NCBI RefSeq assembly: GCF_036322585.1
Contig: NZ_AP024600.1
Location: 1,922,001 to 1,986,000, forward strand
DNA length: 64,000 bases
Source of the DNA: Luteolibacter sp. LG18
GTDB lineage: Bacteria; Verrucomicrobiota; Verrucomicrobiia; Verrucomicrobiales; Akkermansiaceae
Reading direction: 5' to 3'
Part shown: positions 19,104 through 29,301 of the stretch, one piece after another
Layout of the letters: every line of letters starts with the position of its first letter
How positions within the stretch are numbered: position 1 is the stretch's first letter
The notes under the pieces: generated by a model
Told to the model about the DNA's origin: nothing
Databases searched by the model: none
The model's input: only the letters and a program-made list of their open reading frames with translations
Made by a program: the position numbers and the translations under genes

Positions 19104-20609
19104 ATGACCGGAAGAAACATTGTGGCAAATGCCTTCGGGGGCCTCGTCGGCCCCTTGGCATACTTGGTGATGACGCCGTTTTACTACCGCGTCCTCGGTT
19201 TGGAGGCGGTCGGTCTGATCGGCCTCTTTGCCATGACAGTGAGCGTCCTCCAGGTGTTCTCCGCGGGGGTGGGGATCTCCTACCAGCGCAACATAGCAGC
19301 TTCGGATGAAAGCCATCCGGGAGATCTTCCGGCCTTGCTCTCGGGAGGCTTGCTGGTTTTTGCGACACTCGGATTGATCCTCGGGCTGATCCTGGTTGGC
19401 TTGGGAAGTTATCAATTCGACGCGTTGCTCCACAAGAGTTCCTTCCACGAACAAACCCTGAGACGTTCACTGCTGACGGTCTGCTTCATGCTCTCGCTCG
19501 GGATGGCGACGAATGGAGCCAGCACGACGATCAGCGCCCTCCGCGACCAACTCTGGCAGAACATCGCCCAGAGCTGTGTCACGATTGGCGTGGCGTTGGG
19601 GTGTTGGTTGTTGCTGAGTTGGTCTCCACGTATTGAATACTACTACTACTGCCAGGCTGTGGGTACAGTTGTCACCGCTCTCTTGTATGGATGGCGCTGT
19701 GTATGGCTGGTCTCGAGGCGGGCAGCAGGACATCAACGCCGCACTTTCCGCGAAGTCTGGAGGGAGCGCTACGGCAAGGACGGGGTGCTTGCCCTTGCCC
19801 TGATGGTCCACGAGGGCATGGGGGTCGTAATCGGCCAACTTGATCGCATACTGATTTCCGGCCTGCTTCCTTTGGCGAGTTTGGGAACGTATACGCTGGT
19901 GACCGGGCCGGCGAAGATGGCCCAGATGGTGACCTTGCCCTTCGGTACCGCGGTCTTCCCCGAAATCTGTGCGCTTGCCGGTGGACGGGAGGATCGTCAG
20001 GGCTTGGGCGAATATCTCGGTCGGATGGCTTACATGATGGGCTCGGCTTCCATCTGCCTTTTGCTGGTGGTTTTCGCCTGCGGCGAAAGCATCCTCACGC
20101 TCTGGCTCCGCGGCGCGGAGGTAGGAAAGGACATGGGCACTTGCTTGAGGTTGCTTTGCCTGGCCAATTGCGTGCTCGCGGGGGCGGGGCTCTTTTACGG
20201 CACCAGTGTTGCATTTGGGAAAGTTCGCTTCGCGATCGTGAAAAACGCGGGTGCTCTTTTGATTCTACCTGGCATAGGCTGGCTGGCGGTCAAGAACTGG
20301 GGCATTGTAGGCGCGGCTTCCTGCTGGCTGCTTTATTGCGTGGCGACCTTGTCGATCTGTGTGCTCGTGGTGTTTCGTCGACACGCGGATCTGAATGCGG
20401 CCGGCCGCTGGTTTGGACGCCTCGGACTTCTTGCCGCACTCGCCATCATTCTGTCGTGGCTTGCCAGTTTACCTGAGTGGAATTCAGTCGCCCGTATCCT
20501 GTTGGCCACAGGGATTTCCTCCATCACTGGCTGTCTGGCGATGTCTCTTCCCTTTGGCTTCTCGCCCCGCAACTGGATGAAGGCCTGTGAACTTGGATTT
20601 TCGAAATGA
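19104..20609 (+). CDS. Wzx-like flippase (polysaccharide biosynthesis membrane protein)
   Basis: Multi-pass inner-membrane protein of 501 residues that would move lipid-linked repeat units to the periplasm. It is hydrophobic throughout, with glycine-rich first helix NAFGGLVGPLAYLVMTPFYY and the general MATE/PST pattern of paired helices separated by short basic loops (for example RRAAGHQRRTFREVWRERYG). ATG 19104 is chosen; an upstream GTG at 19044 would overlap the methyltransferase. The stop overlaps the GT2 start by 4 bases. Confidence 0.85.
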   Translation: MTGRNIVANAFGGLVGPLAYLVMTPFYYRVLGLEAVGLIGLFAMTVSVLQVFSAGVGISYQRNIAASDESHPGDLPALLSGGLLVFATLGLILGLILVGLGSYQFDALLHKSSFHEQTLRRSLLTVCFMLSLGMATNGASTTISALRDQLWQNIAQSCVTIGVALGCWLLLSWSPRIEYYYYCQAVGTVVTALLYGWRCVWLVSRRAAGHQRRTFREVWRERYGKDGVLALALMVHEGMGVVIGQLDRILISGLLPLASLGTYTLVTGPAKMAQMVTLPFGTAVFPEICALAGGREDRQGLGEYLGRMAYMMGSASICLLLVVFACGESILTLWLRGAEVGKDMGTCLRLLCLANCVLAGAGLFYGTSVAFGKVRFAIVKNAGALLILPGIGWLAVKNWGIVGAASCWLLYCVATLSICVLVVFRRHADLNAAGRWFGRLGLLAALAIILSWLASLPEWNSVARILLATGISSITGCLAMSLPFGFSPRNWMKACELGFSK

Positions 20610-21589
20610 CTCAGCTTGGTAACCCCGGGGAATTCCTCGTCACCGTTGCGATTCCCACCTACAACCGGAGGGAATGGCTCGAACGTGCCATTGATAGCGT
20701 GTTGTCCCAGGGACACCCCGAAGTATTGGTGCACGTCTTCGACAACGCGTCCGCCGATGGAACCGAGGAATTCATGCGGGGATTGGTCTCGTCGAACCCG
20801 CGTGTGCGATATACCCGGAGGCCAGAGAACATCGGCTGGCTGCTCAACTACAGCGGTGCGATGCGCGCGGTCGATACCCCGTGGCTGATCGGCATGGGTG
20901 ACGATGATTGGCAACTCCCGGAAGGAATCGCCGCCCTGTTAAAACCTCTCGCGGACAACCCCGACGTTGGCATGGTGATAGGACGCACCCAGCGACTTGC
21001 GGAGGGAGTGAAAGTCGAGGTGTATCCAGACGACACCTGGAAGTCGGGACGAAATGAGCTCCACGAAGCGATTCCATCTTGGGCCGAACACGGAATCGTC
21101 GAATGGCAATCGATTTTGATCTCCCGGAAAGCATTCGAGGAAGTCGGGGGGCTCGACCATACGGTTGGCATCGCCACCGACATCAATCTGGAGCTGAAGT
21201 TGCTTCTGAAATACCCGGTGTTCGTGGTTCCTCAGGCGGTGTCCGTCTACAACTATCATCCGGGCCAGGAGAGCGCCAAGTTGAACGTCGACACCATCGA
21301 CCAGTTCCTAAGCATCGTTCATTTGTTTCGGCGTGCCGCACGGGAGTCGGGGAATCCGTCGCTCAAACGGGCTTCCAAGACTTTCAATCGGCGCTGGACC
21401 AAGGTGTTCGTCAATCGCCTTCCCAAGGTGGCACGGCTTCCGGGCCTCCTTCGCGCGGTGAAGGCATTGGCGATTGATTTCCGTTGCCCCGGTGCTGCCG
21501 CGAAGTGCGCGGCTCGGTGGGTGCTGTATAAACCGTGGTGCGCGTGGAAGCGGCTTTCCTCCCCTCGTCCCGCTCCGGTCCAATCCTAA
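20606..21589 (+). CDS. Glycosyltransferase family 2
   Basis: GT-A transferase of 327 residues. The N-terminal VTVAIPTYNRREWLERAID is the classic GT2 start, followed by FDNASADGT and the metal-binding acidic cluster GMGDDDW near residue 95. The C-terminus contains a basic region. ATGA overlap with the flippase gene shows tight coupling. Substrates unknown. Confidence 0.88.
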   Translation: MTQLGNPGEFLVTVAIPTYNRREWLERAIDSVLSQGHPEVLVHVFDNASADGTEEFMRGLVSSNPRVRYTRRPENIGWLLNYSGAMRAVDTPWLIGMGDDDWQLPEGIAALLKPLADNPDVGMVIGRTQRLAEGVKVEVYPDDTWKSGRNELHEAIPSWAEHGIVEWQSILISRKAFEEVGGLDHTVGIATDINLELKLLLKYPVFVVPQAVSVYNYHPGQESAKLNVDTIDQFLSIVHLFRRAARESGNPSLKRASKTFNRRWTKVFVNRLPKVARLPGLLRAVKALAIDFRCPGAAAKCAARWVLYKPWCAWKRLSSPRPAPVQS

Positions 21590-21609
21590 ACGCGACATCT
21601 GATTCTACT

Positions 21610-22416
21610 ATGCCCAGCATCGAACAAAATTACGGAAAATGGAACGATCCGGAGCACTGGAGCCACGCGGGTGACGAGTGGTCGGTCTTCTGGGGGTCTA
21701 CAGAGGCCCAATGGACCCATTCCATCCTACCCCGCATGAGACAATGGCTGCCCGCGAAGACGATCGTGGAAATCGCCCCGGGTCATGGGCGTTGGACCCA
21801 GTTCCTGCAACCGCAGGCGGAGACCCTGCATATCGTTGACTTGTCGGACGACTGTATCGCCCGCTGCAAGGAGCGCTTTGCCGCCGCGGATAATATCCAC
21901 TATCATGTGAACGATGGCAAAACCTTGCCCGCTACGATCGCCGATGGATCGGTCGATTTCGTGTACAGCTTCGATTCGCTCGTGCATTGTGAGATAGCCG
22001 TGATCGAGGCCTACTTCATGGAAATCGGGAAAAAGCTGGCTCCTGGTGGAACAGCCTTCATTCACCACTCCAATCTCGGCCACTATCCGCTCTATTTTAA
22101 ACTGGCCAAGATGATCCCTGCCGGACGCCAGACCCTAGGCAAAATGAGGATCGTGGACTACGATTGTTGGCGCGGCGTGACGGTGTCTCCGGAAACGGTC
22201 GCAGCCGCCGCGGCCAAGGCTGGCCTGGAAATCCACTGCCAGGAACTGGTGAACTGGTGGGCTGAGACTCGGCGCTGCATCGACGGCATCACGACCCTGC
22301 GCAAGCCGTTGGCGGGAGCAACGCCCTCCGCACCGCCAGCTCCCTGGTTCAATGCCTCGTTCATGACCGAGGCACGGGTCATACGCGAGCGTGAGGAGCA
22401 CTATCCGGCTGGATGA
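21610..22416 (+). CDS. SAM-dependent methyltransferase (class I)
   Basis: A 268-residue Rossmann methyltransferase. Motif I is IVEIAPGHGRWTQFL near residues 52-66, followed by the acidic VDLSDDCIARCKERF, and motif IV-like DFVYSFDSLVHCE. ATG 21610 gives a sensible start; the upstream open frame overlaps the GT2 gene. It may O-methylate a sugar or the chain end, which in some systems controls chain length. Target unknown. Confidence 0.82.
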   Translation: MPSIEQNYGKWNDPEHWSHAGDEWSVFWGSTEAQWTHSILPRMRQWLPAKTIVEIAPGHGRWTQFLQPQAETLHIVDLSDDCIARCKERFAAADNIHYHVNDGKTLPATIADGSVDFVYSFDSLVHCEIAVIEAYFMEIGKKLAPGGTAFIHHSNLGHYPLYFKLAKMIPAGRQTLGKMRIVDYDCWRGVTVSPETVAAAAAKAGLEIHCQELVNWWAETRRCIDGITTLRKPLAGATPSAPPAPWFNASFMTEARVIREREEHYPAG

Positions 22417-22468
22417 ATCCCATCGCAGTTTCGATGCCGGCGAGCGAGCGCGCTATCATCCTTTCCTT

Positions 22469-23743
22469 ATGAAGGTCGTCCATCTTTGCAAGAGCACGGA
22501 CAATGGCGGATTCATCGCCGCATGGAGATTACACCAGGCGTTGGTGGCCGCGGGCATCGACTCGAGAATGGTGGTCAGGGAACGCAACGGAAATGATGCT
22601 CCGGGATTGGTGGCATTCGACGACAGCCGGATGTGGTGGTTCTGGTTCCGGGTAAGGGGAGCATTGAGCCGTTTTCTGCACCGGATACTGTTGGGAAAGG
22701 GAGCCATCCGGGAATTTTACCTGCAATGGATTCCGACATTTATTCCGCAGGCGGTACGCCGCCGTCTGGCTCCCGACATCCTGCACGTACACGCGGCGGA
22801 TGACGGACTTTGGTCGCTGTGGGAGCTGTCGAAGTGGCCGGACCCCATCGTTTGGACGTTCCACGCCTATCGGGATTTCTCGCAAGGGTACATCTACCTA
22901 GCGCATCGGCTCGATGAATGGGTGGAGGCTGGTCGGCAGGGATCCCTGCACGACCGGGACAAGCGACTGGTGGCCGGGATGAATCTTTCCCTGAAAAAGA
23001 AACTCATGTCCGGTCGGAAAGACATTTGCATCGCTCCCTCGGCGCATGTCCACCGGGCGGGTCGAATCTCGGGCGTTTTCGATGGCTCCCAGCACCAGGT
23101 GGTTCGCAATTGCGTGCCTCTCGATTATTTTCGCGCCATTGGACGGGAAGAATGGAGGGTTGCCCGAGGGATCGAGGAATCGGCATTCGTGGTCCTGGCA
23201 GGGGCCCATTCGTTGGAGTATTTGATCAAAGGGTTCGATCTTTTGGTTGCCGCTATCCTTGGCGATGCGGAGGAATTCCGGTCAGCATCCGTCACCGTGG
23301 TTTTGTTTGGGGGGGGGCGTGTTCCTGACGAACTGCAAGCCGCCGTCCGGGTCATTGAACTTGGGTACTTGGACGAGGAAGGACTGCGCGCGGCTTACAG
23401 CGGCGCCGATCTATTGGTGATCCCTTCCCGAGAGGATAATTTTCCAAACGTCATCGTGGAGGCCCTTGCCTGCGGCCTTCCATACGTCGGATTCGATGCT
23501 GGCGGAGTGGGGGAGATGGCCGCTGAAGATCACATGGTAGGGGAGACGGTTCCAGCTTACGACACAGCCCGGCTTGCAAAGGCAATTCTCGACAGGGCCG
23601 TCGGCTCGCTCGAAAAGCGGTTGCAATCGCGTGAAGCCGCACGTGCTGTGGCGGAGGCCAATTGTGACCCCGTCAAGGTGGCTGCCCAGCATATTTCCCT
23701 ATACGAAAGTCTCCTCGCACGCCGGTCTACTCCATCTTCCTAA
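22469..23743 (+). CDS. Glycosyltransferase family 4 with internal 9-G tract
   Basis: GT-B enzyme of 424 residues. The N-terminus KVVHLCKSTDNGGFIAAWRL is the acceptor domain start, and the C-terminal REDNFPNVIVEALACGLP contains the E-x7-E motif of GT4, followed by GFDAGGVGE. A run of nine G (23309-23317) encodes the three glycines in LFGGGRVPDEL. One-base slippage there would truncate the enzyme before its donor-binding motif, so the gene could be switchable. Start at ATG 22469. Confidence 0.85.
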   Translation: MKVVHLCKSTDNGGFIAAWRLHQALVAAGIDSRMVVRERNGNDAPGLVAFDDSRMWWFWFRVRGALSRFLHRILLGKGAIREFYLQWIPTFIPQAVRRRLAPDILHVHAADDGLWSLWELSKWPDPIVWTFHAYRDFSQGYIYLAHRLDEWVEAGRQGSLHDRDKRLVAGMNLSLKKKLMSGRKDICIAPSAHVHRAGRISGVFDGSQHQVVRNCVPLDYFRAIGREEWRVARGIEESAFVVLAGAHSLEYLIKGFDLLVAAILGDAEEFRSASVTVVLFGGGRVPDELQAAVRVIELGYLDEEGLRAAYSGADLLVIPSREDNFPNVIVEALACGLPYVGFDAGGVGEMAAEDHMVGETVPAYDTARLAKAILDRAVGSLEKRLQSREAARAVAEANCDPVKVAAQHISLYESLLARRSTPSS

Positions 23744-23789
23744 CCAGTCTTTTCAGCGGCCCCATTTTTCCCGACCCTGAGTTTTCTCC

Positions 23790-25343
23790 ATGAACCAAAA
23801 CGCGATCCAAAAGCTCCTTCTTCTTATACTGATGATCGGCGGGGCCCTCTGGTTGGTCGTCGAAATCTTAACCGGGGGTGGGAACACGCTTGGAAAGTTC
23901 TACCTCTTCAGTGCGATTGGCGCATTTGTGACCGGGCTGGTTGCTCCTCGCTTCGCAGTCGTTGTTAGCTTGTTCTGCACGACCTACATCGACCTCCTGA
24001 AGAGATTGATGATATTCGATAGCTATCTAAGCTACATCGATTTATATTATGTTCTTGGCATTCCGCCTTTGCTGATAGCGGGAGCGGTTTTGTCCGTAAT
24101 TTTGGGGGTCATTGTCAGAAAAATTAACCTCGATCGATACCTGGTAGCTAATTTCTTTTTGTCTTGCGGTTTGTTTGGGTTAGGTATTTTCGCGATTGGC
24201 GACAGCACTGGATATCGATCGCTGGGTGATATCGTAAACCAAGGAGCCTATGCATTCTTTTTCTTTTTGCTTCCTGTGCTGTTCAAAACCGTGGACGATC
24301 GCAGGAAACTACTGAACTGGATGCTGTTTCTCTTCTTGGGAGTGGCGATTTATATGTTCCGGCACCGCTATTTCGGATTGGCTGAATTCGAGTATCGATA
24401 TCTCCTGTCAGGCTTGACCATCGAAAAGCGAATTCTGACAGATCAAGAAGCTTTGCGTGGATTTTCAACTATGAACGGTGCCGCCGTGGTGTCGGTATTC
24501 ACCTCAATGATGATTTTGGTGAGCCTTGTGCCACTAAAAAAGGATAATCAAAAGCCCGAGCTTTTGCAGTGGATCGGCAGAATTATCATGGCGATTATTT
24601 TCCTCTTGGCTTCCTACTACACGGTCTCTCGTGGTGGGTGGTTCTGTGGGATTGGTGCGATTCTAACCTATGTTCTTCTTTCATCCCGCAAGTTGTCGGT
24701 GGTTGGAGCGGGAGCGGCAGTGGCTGGTGTCGGGTTGCTGATAGGATTTGCCCCCTTTATCCAAAAGGACCGGACGCTTGAAAAAGGTGAGAAGATTCTC
24801 AAAGACATGTTTTTGAGTAATCAGCACGATGCTTTCGCAGAGCGTGCGGTTGTTTTGGGTACGGCGAACGACCGGTTGCAGGGTTGGGTGAATCTCACCC
24901 AAAATCCGCAGATTTGGCAGCCATTTGGGTTTAAGGCGGCTGGCATGGAAGACAATATCCACGATTTGGTGTGGGGGCATGACTTGATTATCGATACCCT
25001 CATCACGGTTGGTTGGGTGCCGCCACTTATTTTGGGGATGTTCGCTTTTTGGGGAGTAATGAGGGCACAGAGATGGTTCTTCCAGTTGCCCTCTCGCTCG
25101 CTGGAGCGGAAGCTAGTTCGGCTGAGTTTTGCCTTGGCGATCGGTATTCTGGTGGGTGGATTAGGTAATGGTCAACAGTTGCGGGTTTATCCCCAGAACT
25201 TCTATTTCTATTTGTTTCTGGGGATCATCTATACCTCGTATCGAAATTCTATCCGGGAAAAGCGTTCCTCCCAAGTATCTCAAGATCTTGTAAGGCGGCA
25301 AGATGTTGCGGACAATCGGAGAGCTATTGAAGCCTCCATCTGA
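23790..25343 (+). CDS. O-antigen polymerase/ligase-like membrane protein (Wzy candidate)
   Basis: A 517-residue protein dominated by hydrophobic segments, about ten or more, with a larger polar loop around residues 325-410 (the segment from KDRTLEKGEKILKDM to DNIHDLVWGHD). The H-D/L-W-G-H-D stretch in that loop resembles the periplasmic loop of the O-antigen ligase/polymerase (Wzy_C) family. The gene is strikingly A/T-rich compared with flanks. It lies next to glycosyltransferases, fitting a repeat-unit polymerase. A second ligase-like gene is at 42756. Confidence 0.75.
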   Translation: MNQNAIQKLLLLILMIGGALWLVVEILTGGGNTLGKFYLFSAIGAFVTGLVAPRFAVVVSLFCTTYIDLLKRLMIFDSYLSYIDLYYVLGIPPLLIAGAVLSVILGVIVRKINLDRYLVANFFLSCGLFGLGIFAIGDSTGYRSLGDIVNQGAYAFFFFLLPVLFKTVDDRRKLLNWMLFLFLGVAIYMFRHRYFGLAEFEYRYLLSGLTIEKRILTDQEALRGFSTMNGAAVVSVFTSMMILVSLVPLKKDNQKPELLQWIGRIIMAIIFLLASYYTVSRGGWFCGIGAILTYVLLSSRKLSVVGAGAAVAGVGLLIGFAPFIQKDRTLEKGEKILKDMFLSNQHDAFAERAVVLGTANDRLQGWVNLTQNPQIWQPFGFKAAGMEDNIHDLVWGHDLIIDTLITVGWVPPLILGMFAFWGVMRAQRWFFQLPSRSLERKLVRLSFALAIGILVGGLGNGQQLRVYPQNFYFYLFLGIIYTSYRNSIREKRSSQVSQDLVRRQDVADNRRAIEASI

Positions 25344-25382
25344 CGGCAGGACTGTTGGCGGGCACTGTGCAATCTGGAACAC

Positions 25383-26471
25383 ATGAAGATTCTTCTTCCA
25401 ATAAATATCGACAGATGGCGAAGTTCTATAGCTACCCAATTGAGGGCAGTTGTCGAGGCCAATCCCGATCTTGAATTCACCAGTTTTTCCAGTCCTACCT
25501 CCGAGGAGGATCGGCAAAGGGGCGAAGTGTTCTGGAATCTTCCTCAAGTCACGAAAGCGAGTCAGGCAATGGCGTTGACGCGGCGATATGATATAGTCCA
25601 ACTCGCCGCGATCAGTCGCAAGAACATGCTCGCTGCGCGCATAGCCCGATTGCGTGGGTGCGGAAGCACGAAGATTGTCAGCATCCTATGCCTTGAAATT
25701 GTCAAAGAGGATGTCTGTTCCTGGCGGAATTACCATCGACTGCTTCCTCTTCCGGATTATTTCCTAGCTGTCAGCCATGCGGCGGGAGTGTTGCCAATGA
25801 TGGATGCGCCCGAGCGCTACAAAGGTGTCATTCCCAATGGATTCGACGAAGTATTCTTTGATCCCGCGGTAGCGGATGGCACGGATTTGCCGGAAGAGGT
25901 TCGGAGGATAGGGGGACGTCCGTTTCTTCTGTATGTGTCTTCCGTCGAACCTCGGAAGCGCACGGATTTTTTGCTTCGGATGGCAGATCGGATGCCGGAT
26001 GTGATGTTTGTGGCCGCAGGTTTCGTGGTTCCGGGAATGGGCGAACCTTATTTGAAAGAACTTTGCAGAAAGCCGAATATTATCTGGCTCGGCTTGATTG
26101 AAAAGAGAGTGCTTCGGGAACTGTATCGGGTGGCGAGCGCATTATTTTTTCCATCGGAACGGGAGGGCATGCCTCTTGCCATTATCGAAGCTTTTGGCAT
26201 GGGGTTACCTGTGATTGCTCAGCCCAAAAGTTCGATGCCTGACTTGGTAAAGCCGGGGGTAAATGGTGAATTAATTGATTGCTCGGAAGAAGACACATGG
26301 GAGAGCGTGTGCCGTAAGTACTTGGCACAGCCGATTTCCGAGCGGGAACAGTTTCGAAAGACGATCCGGCGTTGGGCGATCGAGAACCACTCCTGGTCCA
26401 AGGTGGGCCGTTTGTATGGACGGTTCTACAAGGCGATCCGGGACGGAAAGGTTGATTCGTGGCAGCAGTAG
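25383..26471 (+). CDS. Glycosyltransferase family 4
   Basis: A 362-residue GT-B enzyme. PFLLYVSSVEPRKRTDFLLR (about residues 180-199) starts the donor domain and EREGMPLAIIEAFGMGLP has the E-x7-E motif, followed by PVIAQPKSSMPDLV. The DNA is A/T-richer than the outer parts of the locus, like the preceding gene. Its end overlaps the following frame by 13 bases if that gene uses GTG 26459. Confidence 0.87.
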   Translation: MKILLPINIDRWRSSIATQLRAVVEANPDLEFTSFSSPTSEEDRQRGEVFWNLPQVTKASQAMALTRRYDIVQLAAISRKNMLAARIARLRGCGSTKIVSILCLEIVKEDVCSWRNYHRLLPLPDYFLAVSHAAGVLPMMDAPERYKGVIPNGFDEVFFDPAVADGTDLPEEVRRIGGRPFLLYVSSVEPRKRTDFLLRMADRMPDVMFVAAGFVVPGMGEPYLKELCRKPNIIWLGLIEKRVLRELYRVASALFFPSEREGMPLAIIEAFGMGLPVIAQPKSSMPDLVKPGVNGELIDCSEEDTWESVCRKYLAQPISEREQFRKTIRRWAIENHSWSKVGRLYGRFYKAIRDGKVDSWQQ

Positions 26472-28009
26472 CAAGAGATCACATGTCGGAGGGGAGGGAA
26501 TCGGTGTGTGTGCTAGTCGGGTTGATCTGGGCGCTCGCCACGTTCTGGCTGCTCGACCGTACGGCATGCCCGATTGTCGATGGTTTTCAGAGTTTGGGCG
26601 CGGCGGTCCAGCCGGGCCATCCGGGGCAGTTATCGTGGCCGTTTGTCGGAAGTTTTATGGGATATGATCGGGCCTGGGGATTCCACTGGTTCGGCTGGCC
26701 TTGGTTGAGATCGATATTGGGAATGGCTTTCCCTTGGTCGTCGTGTGGCGACACGCTTCTCCTGACGGCAGTATGGGCGATCACAGCGATTTGGACGGGG
26801 GATTTCGCGCGCAAAGTCTTCGCGTGGCGCGGTGCAGGACTCTGGACGACCGTTACGCTGCTTTTGCAACCGTTGTTTCTGGTATCCGTCCAGAGCTACC
26901 GTCCCGAGATCCCCACAGCGCTGGTGCTTTGGTTAATATCCTTGGCGTGGGGCGCGAGGGAACGCTGGAAAGTAGCCTTCCGGTTCGCGGGGTTGGTTAT
27001 TCTGCCATTATTCCATCCTCTTGGAGTTGTAGTGCCTGGATTGTGGCTCGTGGTTGATATCTTCCGGTGTCGCACATGGCGTGACCGGTATCGGTCGGCA
27101 TTTCGAATGGACAGTGTGGCGATGCTGATAGGGCTGGCATTGTTTGCTGGCTGGTACGTCGGCGGATTGGCGGGAGAGCAGTTCCTAGCCAATATTTCCG
27201 CGCAACGCGCCCTAACCCAGGCGATGAATGCTGGCTACGGGGCCCTGTTTCATTTCGGCTTCTCTTCCAACGCTGCGAAACTGGCGCTTTCATTTGGGAT
27301 CGTTGCGACATGGGAGGCTATCCGGATCGTCTGGAAAGCAACAATGGGTGGAGACGCATATGTCCGCTTGGGGCCAGCGCTGGCGTGGCTTGGAGCCTTA
27401 GCTTTTTCGATAGTCTCAAAAAACCCCAATCCGTTGCACTTGTTGGCTGTTTTTCCCTTCATGGCTTGGCTTGTGGCTGGAGCGATCAATGATCTGATCG
27501 AGCGGAGTGGAAATTCCATTCGGTTGGGGGTGATCGCGACCGCATGGATTCTGTCGGCCTCTTTGTGTCTCACCGCGGTCAAGCGGACGGTTCTGGTCTT
27601 GAGTCAGGGCGGTGCAGGTTACAGGGCGACATTACAGGAGATTTTGAACTCGGTTCCCCAAGCAGATCGCATTTACCTGCCGGTTTGCTTTTGGGAGGCT
27701 GCGGTCGAATCCGGGAGGTGGGGTTCATATCGCTTTTCAACCTTTCCCAATATCCTTTCCAAGGCTATGAGGAAGGATTATGAAGAGCTGGTTTTCAGGG
27801 ATTCCCGCGCGGGTGACATCTTCATCCTCGATCCTCACCAGGAAGTGGCTGGAGTGTTCAACGAGTATGATGAGACTGCCATGAAGCAGGTGGCGGTCAA
27901 GCCTTGGGAGCAAGCTGAATGGACAGAACTGAAGCGCGTCAGACTCGGTTTTTCTTATTCGTTTGGTCAATCCGAGGAGTTTGTCATTTTCCAGAAGAAT
28001 CACGATTGA
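26459..28009 (+). CDS. Multi-pass membrane protein, GT-C/GT39-like
   Basis: A 516-residue protein with an N-terminal hydrophobic helix (VCVLVGLIWALATFWLL) and many further helices up to about residue 390, then a soluble C-terminal tail of about 120 residues. The layout of several helices plus a periplasmic tail suggests a GT-C fold enzyme using a polyprenyl-phosphate sugar, as in GT39 families, but no diagnostic catalytic motif is clear. GTG 26459 overlaps the previous gene; ATG 26483 is an alternative start. Function is tentative. Confidence 0.55.
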   Translation: MAAVARDHMSEGRESVCVLVGLIWALATFWLLDRTACPIVDGFQSLGAAVQPGHPGQLSWPFVGSFMGYDRAWGFHWFGWPWLRSILGMAFPWSSCGDTLLLTAVWAITAIWTGDFARKVFAWRGAGLWTTVTLLLQPLFLVSVQSYRPEIPTALVLWLISLAWGARERWKVAFRFAGLVILPLFHPLGVVVPGLWLVVDIFRCRTWRDRYRSAFRMDSVAMLIGLALFAGWYVGGLAGEQFLANISAQRALTQAMNAGYGALFHFGFSSNAAKLALSFGIVATWEAIRIVWKATMGGDAYVRLGPALAWLGALAFSIVSKNPNPLHLLAVFPFMAWLVAGAINDLIERSGNSIRLGVIATAWILSASLCLTAVKRTVLVLSQGGAGYRATLQEILNSVPQADRIYLPVCFWEAAVESGRWGSYRFSTFPNILSKAMRKDYEELVFRDSRAGDIFILDPHQEVAGVFNEYDETAMKQVAVKPWEQAEWTELKRVRLGFSYSFGQSEEFVIFQKNHD

Positions 28010-28067
28010 CGTGGACGACGCGCCAGATTGGTAGTTGTCTTCGAGGAAAACTGGGCCGACCCGCCAA

Positions 28068-29207
28068 ATGATGGGTGGAAAAGAACTGCTGGAAATCGCT
28101 CATATGGCGGGTCAGGAGAAAGTCCAAAAAATGGAAGGGGGGCTCGCAATCAGCCCACAAGAGGTTTCCAGCAAGGACGAGCTGGAGGAGCAGAATGACT
28201 CACCGCGCTTCGGATGGGTGGACGGGTTTGACTACCTCCGCGTGTTTTTCATGATATCGGTGATTCTCAATCACTGTAATTTCGTCACCGATCTAGCCGC
28301 AAGGAGCAGCAGCGGGCCCAATCTGTGGGACTTTTTTCATCTGCATGTTCAATCATGCGCAGTGCCGGTGTTCGTGTTGGTGTCGATGCTGTTGTTTGTC
28401 AGAAAGCCTCCCTCGTGGGATCGCTTGACTGAAAGGCTGCGAAAATTGGGCTATCTTTATGTATTCTGGGTAGGCGCCTGGATGCTCTATACAAGGGCTT
28501 TTCCTATTCTCGAAGTCGGTTCCATAGTGGAATTTCTTTTGCGCGGGGGGGGCTGGGTGTTCTATTTCATCGCAAGCCTGATCCTTTGCTCGCCCTTGGC
28601 ATGGTTCGCGTCCAGGCTACCTCTTTGGGGACAATGGGTCGGCTTCTTTACTGCAATGGGCGTGATTGCGGGAACCTTCGCCTATCTCGCTCCGGACCAC
28701 CTCTGGACCGTTCGGCAGTACTATTGGCTCCCCACGTGCTTTATGATGATGCCTTTTGCGGCAGTGCTGATTACGCCCCATTCCAAGCAATTGAGCGCGA
28801 GTCGGGAATTGCGGTTCAAATGGATTGCCGGAATGATGGTCATCGCGATTCTGTTTGCGGTGATCGAGTGGCACTTCGCTGCGCCCCTAAGTACGGTCGG
28901 CAGACTTCGGAGTTGGTTGCCCAAGCATGCCCGTTTGTCTATTCAGTTCGGTGCCATCGCATTCGTATTTGTCGGCTTCGGCATCCGAAGGCACCCACAT
29001 GGATTGATCTCGTTTCTTGCTAGGAATTCCCTCGGCATCTATTGCATGCACCCTTTTGTGCTGGGCGGGTTCATCAAGGCGGCTCAAAAACTTGTATCGC
29101 CCCATGTCGCGTGGTTGGCGATGCCTGTTGCCACGGCTACGGTCGTATTTTGCTGCGGGATGGCTTCTGAATTCCTGCGCAGGGCATTCCGGCATCGGTT
29201 GGTCTGA
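28068..29207 (+). CDS. Acyltransferase family 3 membrane protein with 8-G tract
   Basis: Integral-membrane O-acyltransferase that would acetylate or otherwise acylate a sugar. The catalytic-type histidine lies in DYLRVFFMISVILNHCNF, and about ten hydrophobic segments follow, ending in NSLGIYCMHPFV, which is typical of the family. From ATG 28068 it has 379 residues; an N-terminal soluble extension of about 45 residues precedes the domain. A run of eight G (28545-28552) sits in the codons for LRGGGWVFY and could slip. Acyl group and target are unknown. Confidence 0.82.
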   Translation: MMGGKELLEIAHMAGQEKVQKMEGGLAISPQEVSSKDELEEQNDSPRFGWVDGFDYLRVFFMISVILNHCNFVTDLAARSSSGPNLWDFFHLHVQSCAVPVFVLVSMLLFVRKPPSWDRLTERLRKLGYLYVFWVGAWMLYTRAFPILEVGSIVEFLLRGGGWVFYFIASLILCSPLAWFASRLPLWGQWVGFFTAMGVIAGTFAYLAPDHLWTVRQYYWLPTCFMMMPFAAVLITPHSKQLSASRELRFKWIAGMMVIAILFAVIEWHFAAPLSTVGRLRSWLPKHARLSIQFGAIAFVFVGFGIRRHPHGLISFLARNSLGIYCMHPFVLGGFIKAAQKLVSPHVAWLAMPVATATVVFCCGMASEFLRRAFRHRLV

Positions 29208-29301
29208 CTGGGGAGCCCTGTCTACGCGATTCGTTTCAATTTGGTTCTTGCGCGGGCTTTTGTTGAGACGATCATGCGTTGTTAAACCTCCCCCCTGTAG
29301 C